64,000 nt of DNA, from contig BGKB01000153.1 in NCBI GenBank assembly GCA_003116975.1, forward strand, positions 1 to 64,000. The letters are read 5' to 3'. This document shows, in pieces, positions 27,660 through 37,500 of this stretch (the first letter of the stretch is position 1; each line of letters opens with the position of its first letter). The stretch comes from Aurantiochytrium sp. KH105. Taxonomy: Eukaryota > Sar > Bigyra > Thraustochytrida > Thraustochytriidae. A model generated the notes under the pieces. The model worked only from the letters and a program-made list of their open reading frames with translations. It searched no databases and had not been told where the DNA came from. The position numbers were made by a program, and so were the translations under genes.

Positions 27660-28484
27660 CGTCACTCACTCACAGTCCATCAATCGATCCGTCCATCCAT
27701 CAATCAACCCTGCTCTCCGTCCGCCAGCCCGGCACGCAGCCCGGCGTCGCGCCGCTCGCGAGGCCCTGCGGCGCGCGTCGCGGCCGGCCGGAGAAGCGAA
27801 CAAGCGGTCGATCGATCGATCGAGCAGCCAGCAAGAACCGCGGGGGGCGGGCCACCGGCCAGCTCGCGCGGAGGACCGCGGTAGGGGCGGCTAGAGGTTT
27901 CCTAGCCGGAACCAGAACTGACCGCCTCTCCCGGAGGCGGCCGGCAGTCGCGCAAAGCGGGGAGAGCCGCGTCGAGGCGCGAGCGACCGCGCAGAGCGCC
28001 GCGGCCAAGCAGCGTGCGCGCGGAGGCAAAGCGGCACGGCGGGCGCGGGCGCAGCGGAGACCCGGCGCTCTCCCTTCCTCCCCTCCCCTCCCCTTCCCTT
28101 CCCCTCCCCCCCTCCGGCGCGAGGCTCGGGCGAGGCGGCGGCGAGGGGCGAGAGCGAGCGAGAGGCGGATATCGAGCAGAGCAGAGCGAGCAGAGCGAGC
28201 AGAGCGGAGCAGAGCGAGCAGAGCAGAGAAGAGAAGAGAAGAGCGGAGAAGAGCAGAGCGCGCGGGGAGAGCGGCGGCGCGCGGGAGAAGGCAGCGGCGA
28301 AGGCGGCAGGAGCGCGCGCGAAAGACGCGCGGGCGCGGGTTCGCGACGCCGGAGCGAGCCGGAGAAGGTGGAGGTCCCAGGCCTGGGCCGCGCGAGGTCG
28401 CAACGGCAAGGAGGAGGCGACGGACGCCACGCAAAAGGCGGTTGTTGAGCTAGACCTCGATTTTGCGGAAAGAGACAAGGCAAG
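27660..28484. other. GC-rich simple-sequence leader of the LIM gene
   Basis: Contains TCCATCAATC-type repeats, GATC repeats (about 27808-27824) and a long GAGCA/GAGCG purine-rich run (about 28170-28270). Open frames here on both strands are compositional. The region also carries the 3' end of the IQ-protein transcript. Confidence 0.55.
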
Positions 28485-29654
28485 ATGAAGTTCGGCGGCG
28501 GGAGCACGAAATGCGCGTGCTGCGATAAGACCGTGTACAAGCTGGAGGAGCTTCAGGTGGACAAGACCATCATGCATAAGTCGTGCTTCAAATGCGCGCA
28601 CTGCAAGCGGCAGCTGACGCTGTCGAACTTTGCGGCGGTCTCCAATAAGTTGTACTGCAAGACGCACTTTATCGAACTCTTCCATACCGCAGGTGGAAAG
28701 TACTCGGTGTTCGGGGGAGACGAGTTCAAGAAGAAGGAGTCTGGCGCCTTTGCCAGCATGGTGCCCCCCGCACAGGAAAAGACCGCCGCAGCTGCCGCTC
28801 TCAAGACCTCGGCGTCGTCGCCTGCGAGCACTGCAAGTAAGACGCTCAAGTCGACAGAGTCGAAAGCGGACAAGCCCAAAAAGGCCGCGGCCTCCGCCCC
28901 TGAGCCTGTCTTCAAGGCCGACAATTCTTGCAAAGAAGATTCGCCGAAAAAGTCGAGCGGCAAGTATCTCTCGCTCAAGGAGCGTATGCAAAAGTACCAG
29001 CAGGTGGCCTCCAATAGCGCCGACGAGAAAGAAGAGGAGGACGAGGATGAGGAATCCGTAGGAGAAGCTCCTCCAGCGCTTAAACTCAAGCACTCAAGCA
29101 GCAGCGAAGCTACATCCTCGAGCAAGCGCACGAGTGTCAAGCTTCCAAGCAGCTTTGATAAGAAAGCAGACGAACAGACACCGGCTCCTTCTTCTACCAA
29201 GCGCACCAGTGTCAAGCTACCCAGTAGCCTTCCGGCGGCGCAGGAAAAGACTGCGCCGAAAAAGCTGCCGACCAAGATCGATTCTGGACTTACCTCCTCC
29301 TTTTCCTCCACTTCCTCCAAGGCCGATGCCTCCGTGGACGCCACGTCTCCTTCACGCAGCCGCACGACGTCGGTCTCGGACTTGCCCATGTCGAATGGCC
29401 TTGCCACGAACCCTGCCAACGAGTCGGAAGACGACTCCGCCGACCTTCGTCAGCAGCTTGCAGAGGCTCGTGAGAAAATTAGTCTCTTGCAGCTCCGCAC
29501 CGAGTCCCTGCGAGAGGAAAACGAAAAGCTCACAGAGGCCAATGCGCATCTGAAGAAGGAGCTCGCCGTGCAGACGGCCAAGGCCCTCGAGTCTGACGAA
29601 TGGTGCGCCAAGCTCTCGCAGGACCTCAAGAGTCTCAAAGTGTCGAGCCATTAA
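28485..29654 (+). CDS. Single LIM-domain protein with coiled-coil tail, 389 aa
   Basis: A LIM domain occupies residues about 9-62: CACCDKTVYKLEEL, HKSCFKCAHC, and YCKTHFIELF, giving the CxxC, HxxC, CxxC and CxxH zinc ligands in order. Such LIM domains are typical of CRP/WLIM and amoebal Lim proteins that bind actin structures. A long disordered Ser/Lys/Ala region follows, in which the short motif KRTSVKLPSS occurs twice (about residues 213-222 and 237-246). The last 70 residues (DLRQQLAEAREKISLLQLRT...) form a clear coiled coil. The role is probably in actin cytoskeleton organisation, inferred from the LIM type. The start ATG at 28485 is directly before the domain. Confidence 0.85.
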   Translation: MKFGGGSTKCACCDKTVYKLEELQVDKTIMHKSCFKCAHCKRQLTLSNFAAVSNKLYCKTHFIELFHTAGGKYSVFGGDEFKKKESGAFASMVPPAQEKTAAAAALKTSASSPASTASKTLKSTESKADKPKKAAASAPEPVFKADNSCKEDSPKKSSGKYLSLKERMQKYQQVASNSADEKEEEDEDEESVGEAPPALKLKHSSSSEATSSSKRTSVKLPSSFDKKADEQTPAPSSTKRTSVKLPSSLPAAQEKTAPKKLPTKIDSGLTSSFSSTSSKADASVDATSPSRSRTTSVSDLPMSNGLATNPANESEDDSADLRQQLAEAREKISLLQLRTESLREENEKLTEANAHLKKELAVQTAKALESDEWCAKLSQDLKSLKVSSH

Positions 29655-29741
29655 TTCTCTCGTAATTATTGCACGCACAGTCAAGCGGTACCAACGCCCC
29701 GTATACCCACGCGCGCACAAGCGCTCGAATGTTTTTAAACG

Positions 29742-29761
29742 TTATAAAAAAGTTTTTATAA
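29742..29761. repeat. AT-rich 9-bp inverted repeat
   Basis: TTATAAAAA and TTTTTATAA are perfectly complementary and separated by two bases. They lie about 90 bp after the LIM stop codon, between convergent genes. Confidence 0.85.
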
Positions 29762-29775
29762 GGAATGGAAAAGTG

Positions 29776-29789
29776 GTATAGGCCTATAC
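29776..29789. repeat. 14-bp palindrome centred on AGGCCT
   Basis: GTATAGGCCTATAC is its own reverse complement. It contains TAGGCCTA, an octamer that recurs in gene flanks of this window at 2635, 3422, 7067 and 54961. Confidence 0.9.
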
Positions 29790-30006
29790 GAAAGTGAAGA
29801 GGTAGGTCTACCTAGGTGCGCGCTTCTACGCTGAAATGGAAGTTGCAATACAATCATAATGGTGGTCTTCCTGTCCATGGCTACGCTTGCCGCCGCGGCC
29901 TGCCATAATGCATCGCAGGCGGCAGGGATGAAGAGCGTGTACGCGATGTCGGTGATGCCGTCGGCGAAAGTGAAGCTTTTTCTTTTCCATTTTCCCCGTG
30001 GTCATT

Positions 30007-32169
30007 TTAGACAAAGGTACCTGGACGACCCGAGCGGCGCACGCGGTTGCTTGCTGGCCGAAAAGACCCGCTGCGGCGCGTCTTGAGCAAATAAGAACGA
30101 GTTTCATCGAGAAAGGCCTCAATCGTGTCCTTCATGTCATCAACAGGGATTGACTTGCTGCACAGCGTCAGAGAGATTCCCTGGTCCTTGATAATGTACC
30201 CAATGCCCACCCCATGCTCCGAAACTGGGCCAAAGCCGAAAAGTTTGAGCGCCGGATTGCCACAATTACTCGTAGACAAAATTGTCTCGCCGAGTGTGGC
30301 ATATCCAGCCGAGGAAAAGATCTCGGGCACAGGCTCGTCCGGGTGCTGAAGCGCCCAGAGACACTTGAGCGCGTAGAGATGGCGATCGACGCCTTCGCCC
30401 TGGCTGCAGCGACGGGTCATTGCTGAGTGAGCCTTGGTTGCCTGCTCCAAGGCTTGCAACTTCTCCTCTGGAGAGACCTCAACGCTGTAGAACATCTCGA
30501 CAAAGCGCTTGGCCTCAGGCGTGACGGGTCGCCCTGCTTCTGTCCGTCCAAGGAGAAAAGCCTTCGTCATGACTGACTCATACGCATTCGATAGCTCGCC
30601 CGTCACTGCATACAGCGCTGCCATCATGCTCATTTGCACAAAAGCGTCAGGACTTAGCTTTTGCGAAACGATGAAACGCTTCCCGTAGTCCTTGTACTCA
30701 AGACAGGCAATCTTGAAAGGCTCCACATAACGCACAAGTCGCTCCTGCGCGCTCGTAACGCTTTGCGAAAGAGCGTCGTCGAGCACGAAGTCGAGTTTGC
30801 GGGGCAACGTCGTGTATTCGGTGTCATCTTGGGCACCTTGCGTGGTGGCACTCGTGCTTTTTTTGGCGTCAAAACGGACACTTTTGAGCACACTCGGCAC
30901 AGCCAGCTTGCCACTAATCGTTTGTGCGTATCGAATAATGTTGTCGCTAAAGACATCACTGACCATACGCAGAACAGAATGTCCGTCTGCCGGTGTGTGC
31001 TCAAAGTTGATTTGGGCAGACCCATTCTCGCAGACAATCACGCAGAGCTTGTCGTACCAGCGATTGAATACCGTTCCGCGCTGGACGCCGGCAGCGTCAA
31101 CGACGCTGAGGCCGCGAAGACCGTTTGCCGACGTCTCTTGCGCCGTCGTAGGCGAGCAGTTGTCGAGGCAGACGACAAAGAGCGCAGCGTCGATGAGAGC
31201 CAGCGAAGAGGCATTATTTTCATCCTGAGCCTCCAGTTCTGCGCGAACTTCGCCCCACACCGCTCGTTCTTCACCAGTAAGGGCTCCGACCGAGGACGCC
31301 TGAGCCTTGCGAGCGTCCATGCACGCCGCGTTTGCGCGGATCCGCTCAAAGGTGCTTGCTAGGCTCTCGACAGAGCCCAAAAGGTCTCCGCTCGCGGTGA
31401 CGACGTCAAAGTAGTAGAGCTGACCATGACACATGACAACAATGTGCGTCGAGTCTGTAAACGTCTCGATGCGATCCCCCTCGTCTCCACGGCCTGGAAT
31501 GCGGGCACTGCCCAGGACTTTGCGATACTGCGACATGCAGAGCGGTGTCTTGCGCGCCATATCAACAGCCATTGTCTCGTTGCGCACGGCCTTGACGAAT
31601 TTCAGCATCGAGAGCGTGAGATGCGCGGCGCGCTGGATCTGGTCGTTGCGAGCAGACGACGGATCGTCCTCAAGCACAAAGAACGGATTCACGTTCACCA
31701 CGACAGGTACGAGATACTTGAGGTAGGCATCGTCCCAAAAGGTATCCACGTAGTTATCCTGGGTCTCCGCGTAGGCAAGGAGTTCCTCCTGGATGCCCGG
31801 GCCTTGGTCCTCCAGAAAGGCTTGCACAGCTTGTTCGGTTTCCGCCATGTCCTCGCTCGACAGCAGCGGTCTTACCGTGGCAAGAAAGCGCTCGCATGTG
31901 GCCTCGAGCGCCGGCACGGGCAGCTTGGGGAGCTCTTCCTGGTAGCGAAATGTCCCTTCCGCGGCCGCCTCGGGCTTCCGCGCGACGTGTGCATCCCCAC
32001 GCGTCTGTGCGCCAGGCGCGGCAGCAGCGGCGGTCGCCTTGGTCGCCGCCATCGCTGGTCCCGCAGCATCTCGAGCCCGAGCCGCCGTTGCCGCCGCCGC
32101 CACCGGGGAGGCTGCTCGGCTGCTGCTCTTGCCGGCGCGCCCGAGGCGCGTGTTGTTCGCGTTGCCCAT
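30007..32169 (-). CDS. Carnitine/choline O-acyltransferase family protein, 720 aa
   Basis: Transfers acyl groups between CoA and carnitine (or choline). Signature elements: YQEELPKLPVPALEATCERF at the domain start, DTFWDDAYL, VNPFFVLEDD, the catalytic histidine in NFEHTPADG (His391 with the start used here), LIDAALFVVCLD, and the late LSTSNCG (Ser-Thr-Ser carnitine-site motif) followed by GFGPVSEHGVGIGYII. The length fits carnitine acetyl-, octanoyl- or palmitoyltransferases. I chose the ATG at 32169 (MGNANNTRLG) because sequence before it reads like leader; an in-frame ATG at 32295 is possible. An Ala-rich stretch precedes the domain. There is no SKL end, so mitochondria or cytosol are more likely than peroxisome, but compartment and acyl length cannot be fixed from sequence. 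Confidence 0.9.
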   Translation of the reverse strand: MGNANNTRLGRAGKSSSRAASPVAAAATAARARDAAGPAMAATKATAAAAAPGAQTRGDAHVARKPEAAAEGTFRYQEELPKLPVPALEATCERFLATVRPLLSSEDMAETEQAVQAFLEDQGPGIQEELLAYAETQDNYVDTFWDDAYLKYLVPVVVNVNPFFVLEDDPSSARNDQIQRAAHLTLSMLKFVKAVRNETMAVDMARKTPLCMSQYRKVLGSARIPGRGDEGDRIETFTDSTHIVVMCHGQLYYFDVVTASGDLLGSVESLASTFERIRANAACMDARKAQASSVGALTGEERAVWGEVRAELEAQDENNASSLALIDAALFVVCLDNCSPTTAQETSANGLRGLSVVDAAGVQRGTVFNRWYDKLCVIVCENGSAQINFEHTPADGHSVLRMVSDVFSDNIIRYAQTISGKLAVPSVLKSVRFDAKKSTSATTQGAQDDTEYTTLPRKLDFVLDDALSQSVTSAQERLVRYVEPFKIACLEYKDYGKRFIVSQKLSPDAFVQMSMMAALYAVTGELSNAYESVMTKAFLLGRTEAGRPVTPEAKRFVEMFYSVEVSPEEKLQALEQATKAHSAMTRRCSQGEGVDRHLYALKCLWALQHPDEPVPEIFSSAGYATLGETILSTSNCGNPALKLFGFGPVSEHGVGIGYIIKDQGISLTLCSKSIPVDDMKDTIEAFLDETRSYLLKTRRSGSFRPASNRVRRSGRPGTFV

Positions 32170-32714
32170 GCTGCTGGTCGCCGGCGATCCGGAGGATTGG
32201 TGTCTGCAGCAGCCGCTCTCTCCCGCGGCCCATCGTGGCCGGGAAGGTACAGAACCTCGAGTTGTTGTGAAGGAAGAGAAGGGGGTGTGCGACATCCAGG
32301 ATGGTAGCAGCCACGGGCGACTTGGAGTTGTTTAGCAAGCAAGTGAGCAGGCGATGGAAACTCGCCCGCGCTGGGCCTCGCGACTGGCGGGATGATGCGA
32401 GTGCGGCAGCGAGTCCACTTGTCTCCGCCCGCCCGGTGATCGCGACCAAGCTCGCAACTTTTACTTTGGCTCAGGTTCTTGCGTTCGCGGGGCCAGAAGA
32501 AGCCAAGAGCGGACCCGCGCGCGCTAGAGAGAGAGACATTGATGGACGGACGGATGAACAGATGGAGGGAGGGAGGGAGGGAGGGAGGGAGGGAGGGAGA
32601 GAGGAATGAAGGGTATGATGAACTGAGCGCGACATGAGTCAACTCGTGGTATGGTCTCGATAGCTTGGTAATGCTGATGACGACTGCGATCGAAGCATTG
32701 TAGTTTCGCGGAGA
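32170..32714. other. Leader of the acyltransferase gene and 3' flank of the PDK gene
   Basis: No gene. A GGGA tetranucleotide run lies at about 32565-32602. Confidence 0.5.
32565..32602. repeat. GGGA microsatellite
   Basis: About nine copies of GAGG/GGGA, between the PDK-like stop and the carnitine acyltransferase start. Confidence 0.9.
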
Positions 32715-34109
32715 TCATGCCTCGTAATATGGATCGGCGTTGCCGACGAGAACGTTTTCTTTCCAGGATCGACGGTCGCCAAAAAAGAAAATGTTGGAAG
32801 CCCCTCGAGGCAAGCTCGAGTCGCCCTCGGCAGGCGAACGCATGACGCTCGGCGGCAGATTTTCGCAATTGTCGCCCAGACGACTGAGGTGCAAATAAGT
32901 GTCCGTGCCATACCCTTCGAGGGACTTGATGTCAAGGTCTCCACCGAAATAACGAGCGTAAAGTCTGCTGAGTGGTAGACCGACACCGTATCCCGCAAGA
33001 ATGGGCGAAGTTCGACCATCCGCGAGAAGCTCGTCCTGGATTCGGGGATCTTTGGCCGTGGAGTGCAGGTAGCTCCAAATCAGAGGGAGTTTGGGTCGCG
33101 CAATGCCACCTCCACGATCGCTTACGCGAATGGCCACGTCGTGCGGGCCCTCTACAATGGTCACCTCGATGGGCGACAAGTGATCCTCGTCGTCAACGGG
33201 CCCTTCAAATTCGGCAACGGCACGAAAAGCGTTTTTCAAGACTTCACCCAGCATGTAGCGAAGATGGCCTGGTACATATGTAAAGGTGATGTCCTCGTCC
33301 GTGTCGAGGTCGCCGTTGCACTCCATCTCAACGGACTTGCGCATTTTTTTTCGATGGAGCTGACGGCATTCTATGCGCGGGGCCACGCCGTGTATCCGCT
33401 CGCAGAGCATGGCCGCGTCGAGGGCCGCGTCTTGAAGGATCTCGACTGGCTTGCAGCGACTTTGAATAATTCCCGCATAACCTGGCTGGGTTTCGCGGCT
33501 GGTAATGTGATGCTCGATGAGGAAGCGGAGACCAATGCGAGCAAGATAGAAACGGTTGAGCACGGTATCCACGACACGTTGGTCGTCAAGCGAAAAGCCC
33601 TTGAGGTTTGCACGAACTTCGAGGACGCCTCGCGAGGTCGTCTCAATAACCTCGTTATGATCTTGCAATATGAAGCGGAGCATGTCCGAGAAGTCTTCCT
33701 CGTCCTCCTCGGACTGCGGAAAGGGGGATTCTGCGACGCGGTCGAAATAGTCCTGGTACCACCCGATGACGCTCTTAATGGGCGTTGTGTATGGCAGTCC
33801 TAGCGGCAGCTGCTCGAGCTCGACGACGCGCTGCGCGATACGAATTTGGAGTTCGTTGTGAAGAAACTGCGCGTTTCGCAAGCGCTGCGTCTTGTCGCCA
33901 TACGAGGCCTTGCCAAAGCGAAAGAGGTTCTCCAGGCTCACCGGCGTCGCCTTGAGCCGCGCCATCTTGCGCAGGTACGTCACGTAAGGTGGCGGTGCTC
34001 CCGCGCCATTCTCACCAGCGCTCATCCATCGCCGAGGCTGCCACCTTCGCGCCACCCGTGCTCGCGCGCGATCCGCAGCTCTGGCGGTCGCCTGCTTCCC
34101 CGTGAGCAT
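32715..34109 (-). CDS. Mitochondrial PDK/BCKDK-family protein kinase, 464 aa
   Basis: Family enzymes phosphorylate and switch off pyruvate or branched-chain ketoacid dehydrogenase in the mitochondrial matrix. The GHKL ATP-binding domain is clear: N-box EVLKNAFRA (from Glu289), G1-box DRGGGI (from Asp331) and G2-box GYGVGLPLSRLYARYFGGDL. The N-terminal helical domain has LENLFRFGK, RNAQFLHNELQIRIAQRV and FILQDHNEVIETTSRG, as in PDKs. Start set at 34109, where an Arg/Ala-rich, acid-poor N-terminus (about 30 residues) fits a mitochondrial leader; upstream in-frame sequence translates a GAAT satellite. Whether the target is PDH or BCKDH is not resolved. Confidence 0.92.
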   Translation of the reverse strand: MLTGKQATARAADRARARVARRWQPRRWMSAGENGAGAPPPYVTYLRKMARLKATPVSLENLFRFGKASYGDKTQRLRNAQFLHNELQIRIAQRVVELEQLPLGLPYTTPIKSVIGWYQDYFDRVAESPFPQSEEDEEDFSDMLRFILQDHNEVIETTSRGVLEVRANLKGFSLDDQRVVDTVLNRFYLARIGLRFLIEHHITSRETQPGYAGIIQSRCKPVEILQDAALDAAMLCERIHGVAPRIECRQLHRKKMRKSVEMECNGDLDTDEDITFTYVPGHLRYMLGEVLKNAFRAVAEFEGPVDDEDHLSPIEVTIVEGPHDVAIRVSDRGGGIARPKLPLIWSYLHSTAKDPRIQDELLADGRTSPILAGYGVGLPLSRLYARYFGGDLDIKSLEGYGTDTYLHLSRLGDNCENLPPSVMRSPAEGDSSLPRGASNIFFFGDRRSWKENVLVGNADPYYEA

Positions 34110-34533
34110 CTTCCCAGCCGGAACGAACCGAGGCCGATCGATCGATCTGGTCTGATCTGATTGAGGATGGATGGATGAATGAATGAATGAATGAATGAAT
34201 GAATGGTTTGATAAAAGGATTGGTTTGATGAATCGATGACGCCGCACACATCTTTGCCTGCACCCACGCGCTTGCTCACGCGCCGAACAAATTTCTGCGT
34301 GAGAGAGGGTCACGAGCTTCTTGATCAAGGTGAGCCGGTGATGGACAAAGTGAAAGCGAGTGGCGAGGAGATTGAAGAGCGAGCGAGATGACCTCGACAT
34401 CGGTTCGGGTCCGGGTCTCCGGGAGAAAAGAGAGTGATAATTCATGATTTTACAGCGGGAGGACAACTGAGACCGCCGGCGGGTGCTCGCAAAGGTCACA
34501 CAGAAGGGTTTGACTGCCTTTCTCTTTTTTAGT
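34110..34533. other. PDK leader and cohesin gene 3' flank
   Basis: 424 bp, no gene. It holds a GAAT tetranucleotide run. Confidence 0.5.
34168..34205. repeat. GAAT microsatellite
   Basis: About eight to nine copies of GAAT/ATGG-type tetramers in the PDK leader. Confidence 0.9.
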
Positions 34534-37500
34534 TTAGGCAGCCATGCGGCCGGAGCGGCGACGCGGCCGCACACCTTTGACGGCCTCGTCGTTGCTGACA
34601 CCGTCTTCATCTTCGTCGCCGGGATGTGCAGACTCGTGGGCTCCTACACCGCTCTCGGAAAATAAGGCGTCCCCTTGCGGCCCCGTACGAGAGGCCGTTC
34701 GACCTGTCTCGGAGTCACTTGCGGCAAAGAGATTCTTTTCAATCTCGCGAGCACTGACATCATCATCTTCTTCTTCTTCTTCATTTTCGTCTTTGCCATC
34801 ATTCACGACCTTGCGGCGTTTGCGCGCAGAAGAAGTCGATGTGGAAGACTGACGAGATTTTGGCGTACGGCGTTTGGAACTTTGCGACGAGGCTGCAGAG
34901 CGACGACGAGAAGCTGAAGAGGACTTGGACTCGTTCTTTTCCTCCATGTCACTTTCTTCTGCCTCGTCGTCATCATCGTCGTCATCAGCATCATCATCGT
35001 CATCATCGACAACGACGTCCCCATTCTTGTCACTCTTTGCGCCAGTCTGCGTCCGGACGCCCAGTGCCGCCTCGAGATCACGGAACGCAGCACGTCCACG
35101 TTTCACGAGATTCTCGTCGAGATCTCCGTTGGGCTCGTCTTCGCTCAAGAGGAGTTTCATGATTGCACTGGCCTGCGAGGTGCTCTCATTGATCTGCGCT
35201 GACCAAACTTGACGAACGTCATGGAGCTGATGTGGCTTGAGAATGCGCACAAATGGCACCAGCAGTGCGAGAAAGCCCACGCGACCGAGCGAGGCATTGT
35301 CGTCGGTGGCAGCGAGGGCAAAGGCAAAGTCCTCCTCCAGCGCGGCAATGAGCGGCGGCGCCATGCGTTCGGGGCAGTTGTGCGCACGAGCGGAAATTTC
35401 CCTGGCTAGAGAGGCAGCTCTCGCGGAGAGTCCCTTTTCATCGCCCTCGTCATTTTCGTCCTCCTCGACGCGACCGTTTCCGTCCTTGTCTTGGGCCAAG
35501 AAAGAAACGCGAAGAGCCTCGTGCTGCATCACCATGAGGGACTCGGTGTCAGACTTGCGGGCAGTGTTTTGAAGAACGTCAGCGGCATCATCAAGGTCCT
35601 TGTTTCCGTGTCCTGCTTGCGCGACCAAGTAGCCGGCGAGGGCACTGCCAGAATAGAGAGCGCTTCGCACGGCTGGGGCGACGAGCAGTCGCTGCATTTC
35701 CATGCTCGGTTGCTGCCGGCTTCCCGCCTTGGCAGCACGATCCACAAAGCTCCGCGTGGCTGCATCTGCGGCCGCAACAAGAGGCTTGGATGGTCGCCAC
35801 GCAAGTGCGTGCAGCGCAGTGGACTCCAGACGTCGCGCGCAAAGAACGCGCATGTCCATCAAGGTTGCAATTGCTGCTTGCTGCAACTTGCGCGGGCTAT
35901 CGTACGTGTCGAAAACGTGCTCCAGGACACGCGCAATTGCGTCGCGACGTCGCACAACATCCGCACAAGCACTTTCGAGCTCCTCCTTGTCGTCACAGGC
36001 AGACGCAGCTGCGCGAAAGGCCGCGACAAGGTCCAGCTGAAGCGCCACGAGTCCATCTGCGAGGAGCACGGCCTCCTTGCGCCCGCACGTGCAGAGGGCA
36101 TTGCAAACATTGTTTTGCGTCTCAATCTCCAGCGGCTCCGTTTCGGCATCGACCCGAAGTAGCATTCCAATCCTCCGCACGCCATTCGCTAGCGCCGTCC
36201 AGGTTTCCTCGTCGGCCGCCCCGTCCTTGAACTGCTCTCCGGCTTTGGCGATGCTTGCGTGCACGCTTGTGCGCATCTCGGCCAGAATCGTATTGGCTTC
36301 CTTGCCCACGGGGCTCGTCTCGCTCGATGCGAGCACTCCAGCGAGGATGCGGCCAGTCTCCAACAGCAAGACAGGATCCATGTGCTGTAAGAAGACTTGC
36401 GAGAGCGACTTGGTGAGTTTGGCGAGTTTCTTGCGCTGCGAATCGCGAGTGTACAGAGCAAGATCGAGCTTGGCGCAAAGCGGGATGAGGTTGCGCAACA
36501 CGGCTGGCTCTGCCCGGAACGTAACGACGAGGTCCGTGAGGGATCGCTCAACTGCCTCGTGAAGAGACCGCGCCATATCGGCGGCGTCCTTTTTGGCAGC
36601 AGCAGACAGACTCTTGCGTCGGTTTCCGCCGCGCGCTGACTTGCCTGTCGCTCCAGAGTGCTCCGGAATGCAGTCCGAGGCCGCACGAATGATTCCTGCC
36701 AGCGTCTGAGCACGGAGCGCGCCAAGATTTCCCGAAACGTTGTTCTCGCCGTAGCTCTGCAGCATGTTGCACTGCGCCTCCCAATTACGCAAAAAATCGC
36801 ACTCAGGTAGCGCCCAAAAGGCTTGCACAACCTTGGCAAGAATCTCGAACGGCAAAATGCGTGGCCTGGCAGCCATTTCCCTCAATTCCTCGTACCCAAT
36901 ATCGCTGTCAATGTCGTCGTCAATGTCGTCGTCAATGTCGTCGTCGTCGTCGTCGTCGTCGAGTTCATCATCGTCTTCCTCCATGTTGCCATCATCATTG
37001 TTGTCTTTGTCGGTTGAAGCGCGTTTGCTACCTTGACGCGACCCTGCGAGGTTTGCGAGAAGCTCGAGCAAGCTCGCAAGCTGCAGACGCGCCTGCGCGA
37101 GGCCGGCAGCCCCCGTTCGTGCCGACCCGCTCGCGCCGGCATCACCAACAAGCTCGGGCCGGCTTTTGAGCGCAAATTCCGCAGCAGCTAGTCTCACCCC
37201 AGCAAGGCTCTCCTCGGCAGTATCCATGTAGCAGAGACAGCGCTCAACGGCCTGCTCGGTTGACATTTCGACGCTTTTCCGGTTGACTTCGAAAATGGCA
37301 GAGACCGCCCGAATCGCGGACTCGATAACGCCCGCGTTCACATCAGACAGGAGAGGTCCCCCGAGCTCGTCGGCTAGGGATCTGGAGGCCCAGTCACTCT
37401 TTTTCTTCAAGAGGCTCTGGTCGGAGCGCTTCCGATCCGCCGCATCGAGCTCAAGGTCCTGTGCCGGACCTGCGGAAAGCATGCACACCCTCCACACCTC

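Larger units (their letters stand above)
29655..30006. other. Convergent 3' flanks with palindromes
   Basis: 352 bp between the LIM and carnitine acyltransferase genes, both ending here. It holds an AT-rich perfect stem at 29742-29761 and a 14-bp palindrome at 29776-29789. No gene is seen. Confidence 0.55.
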
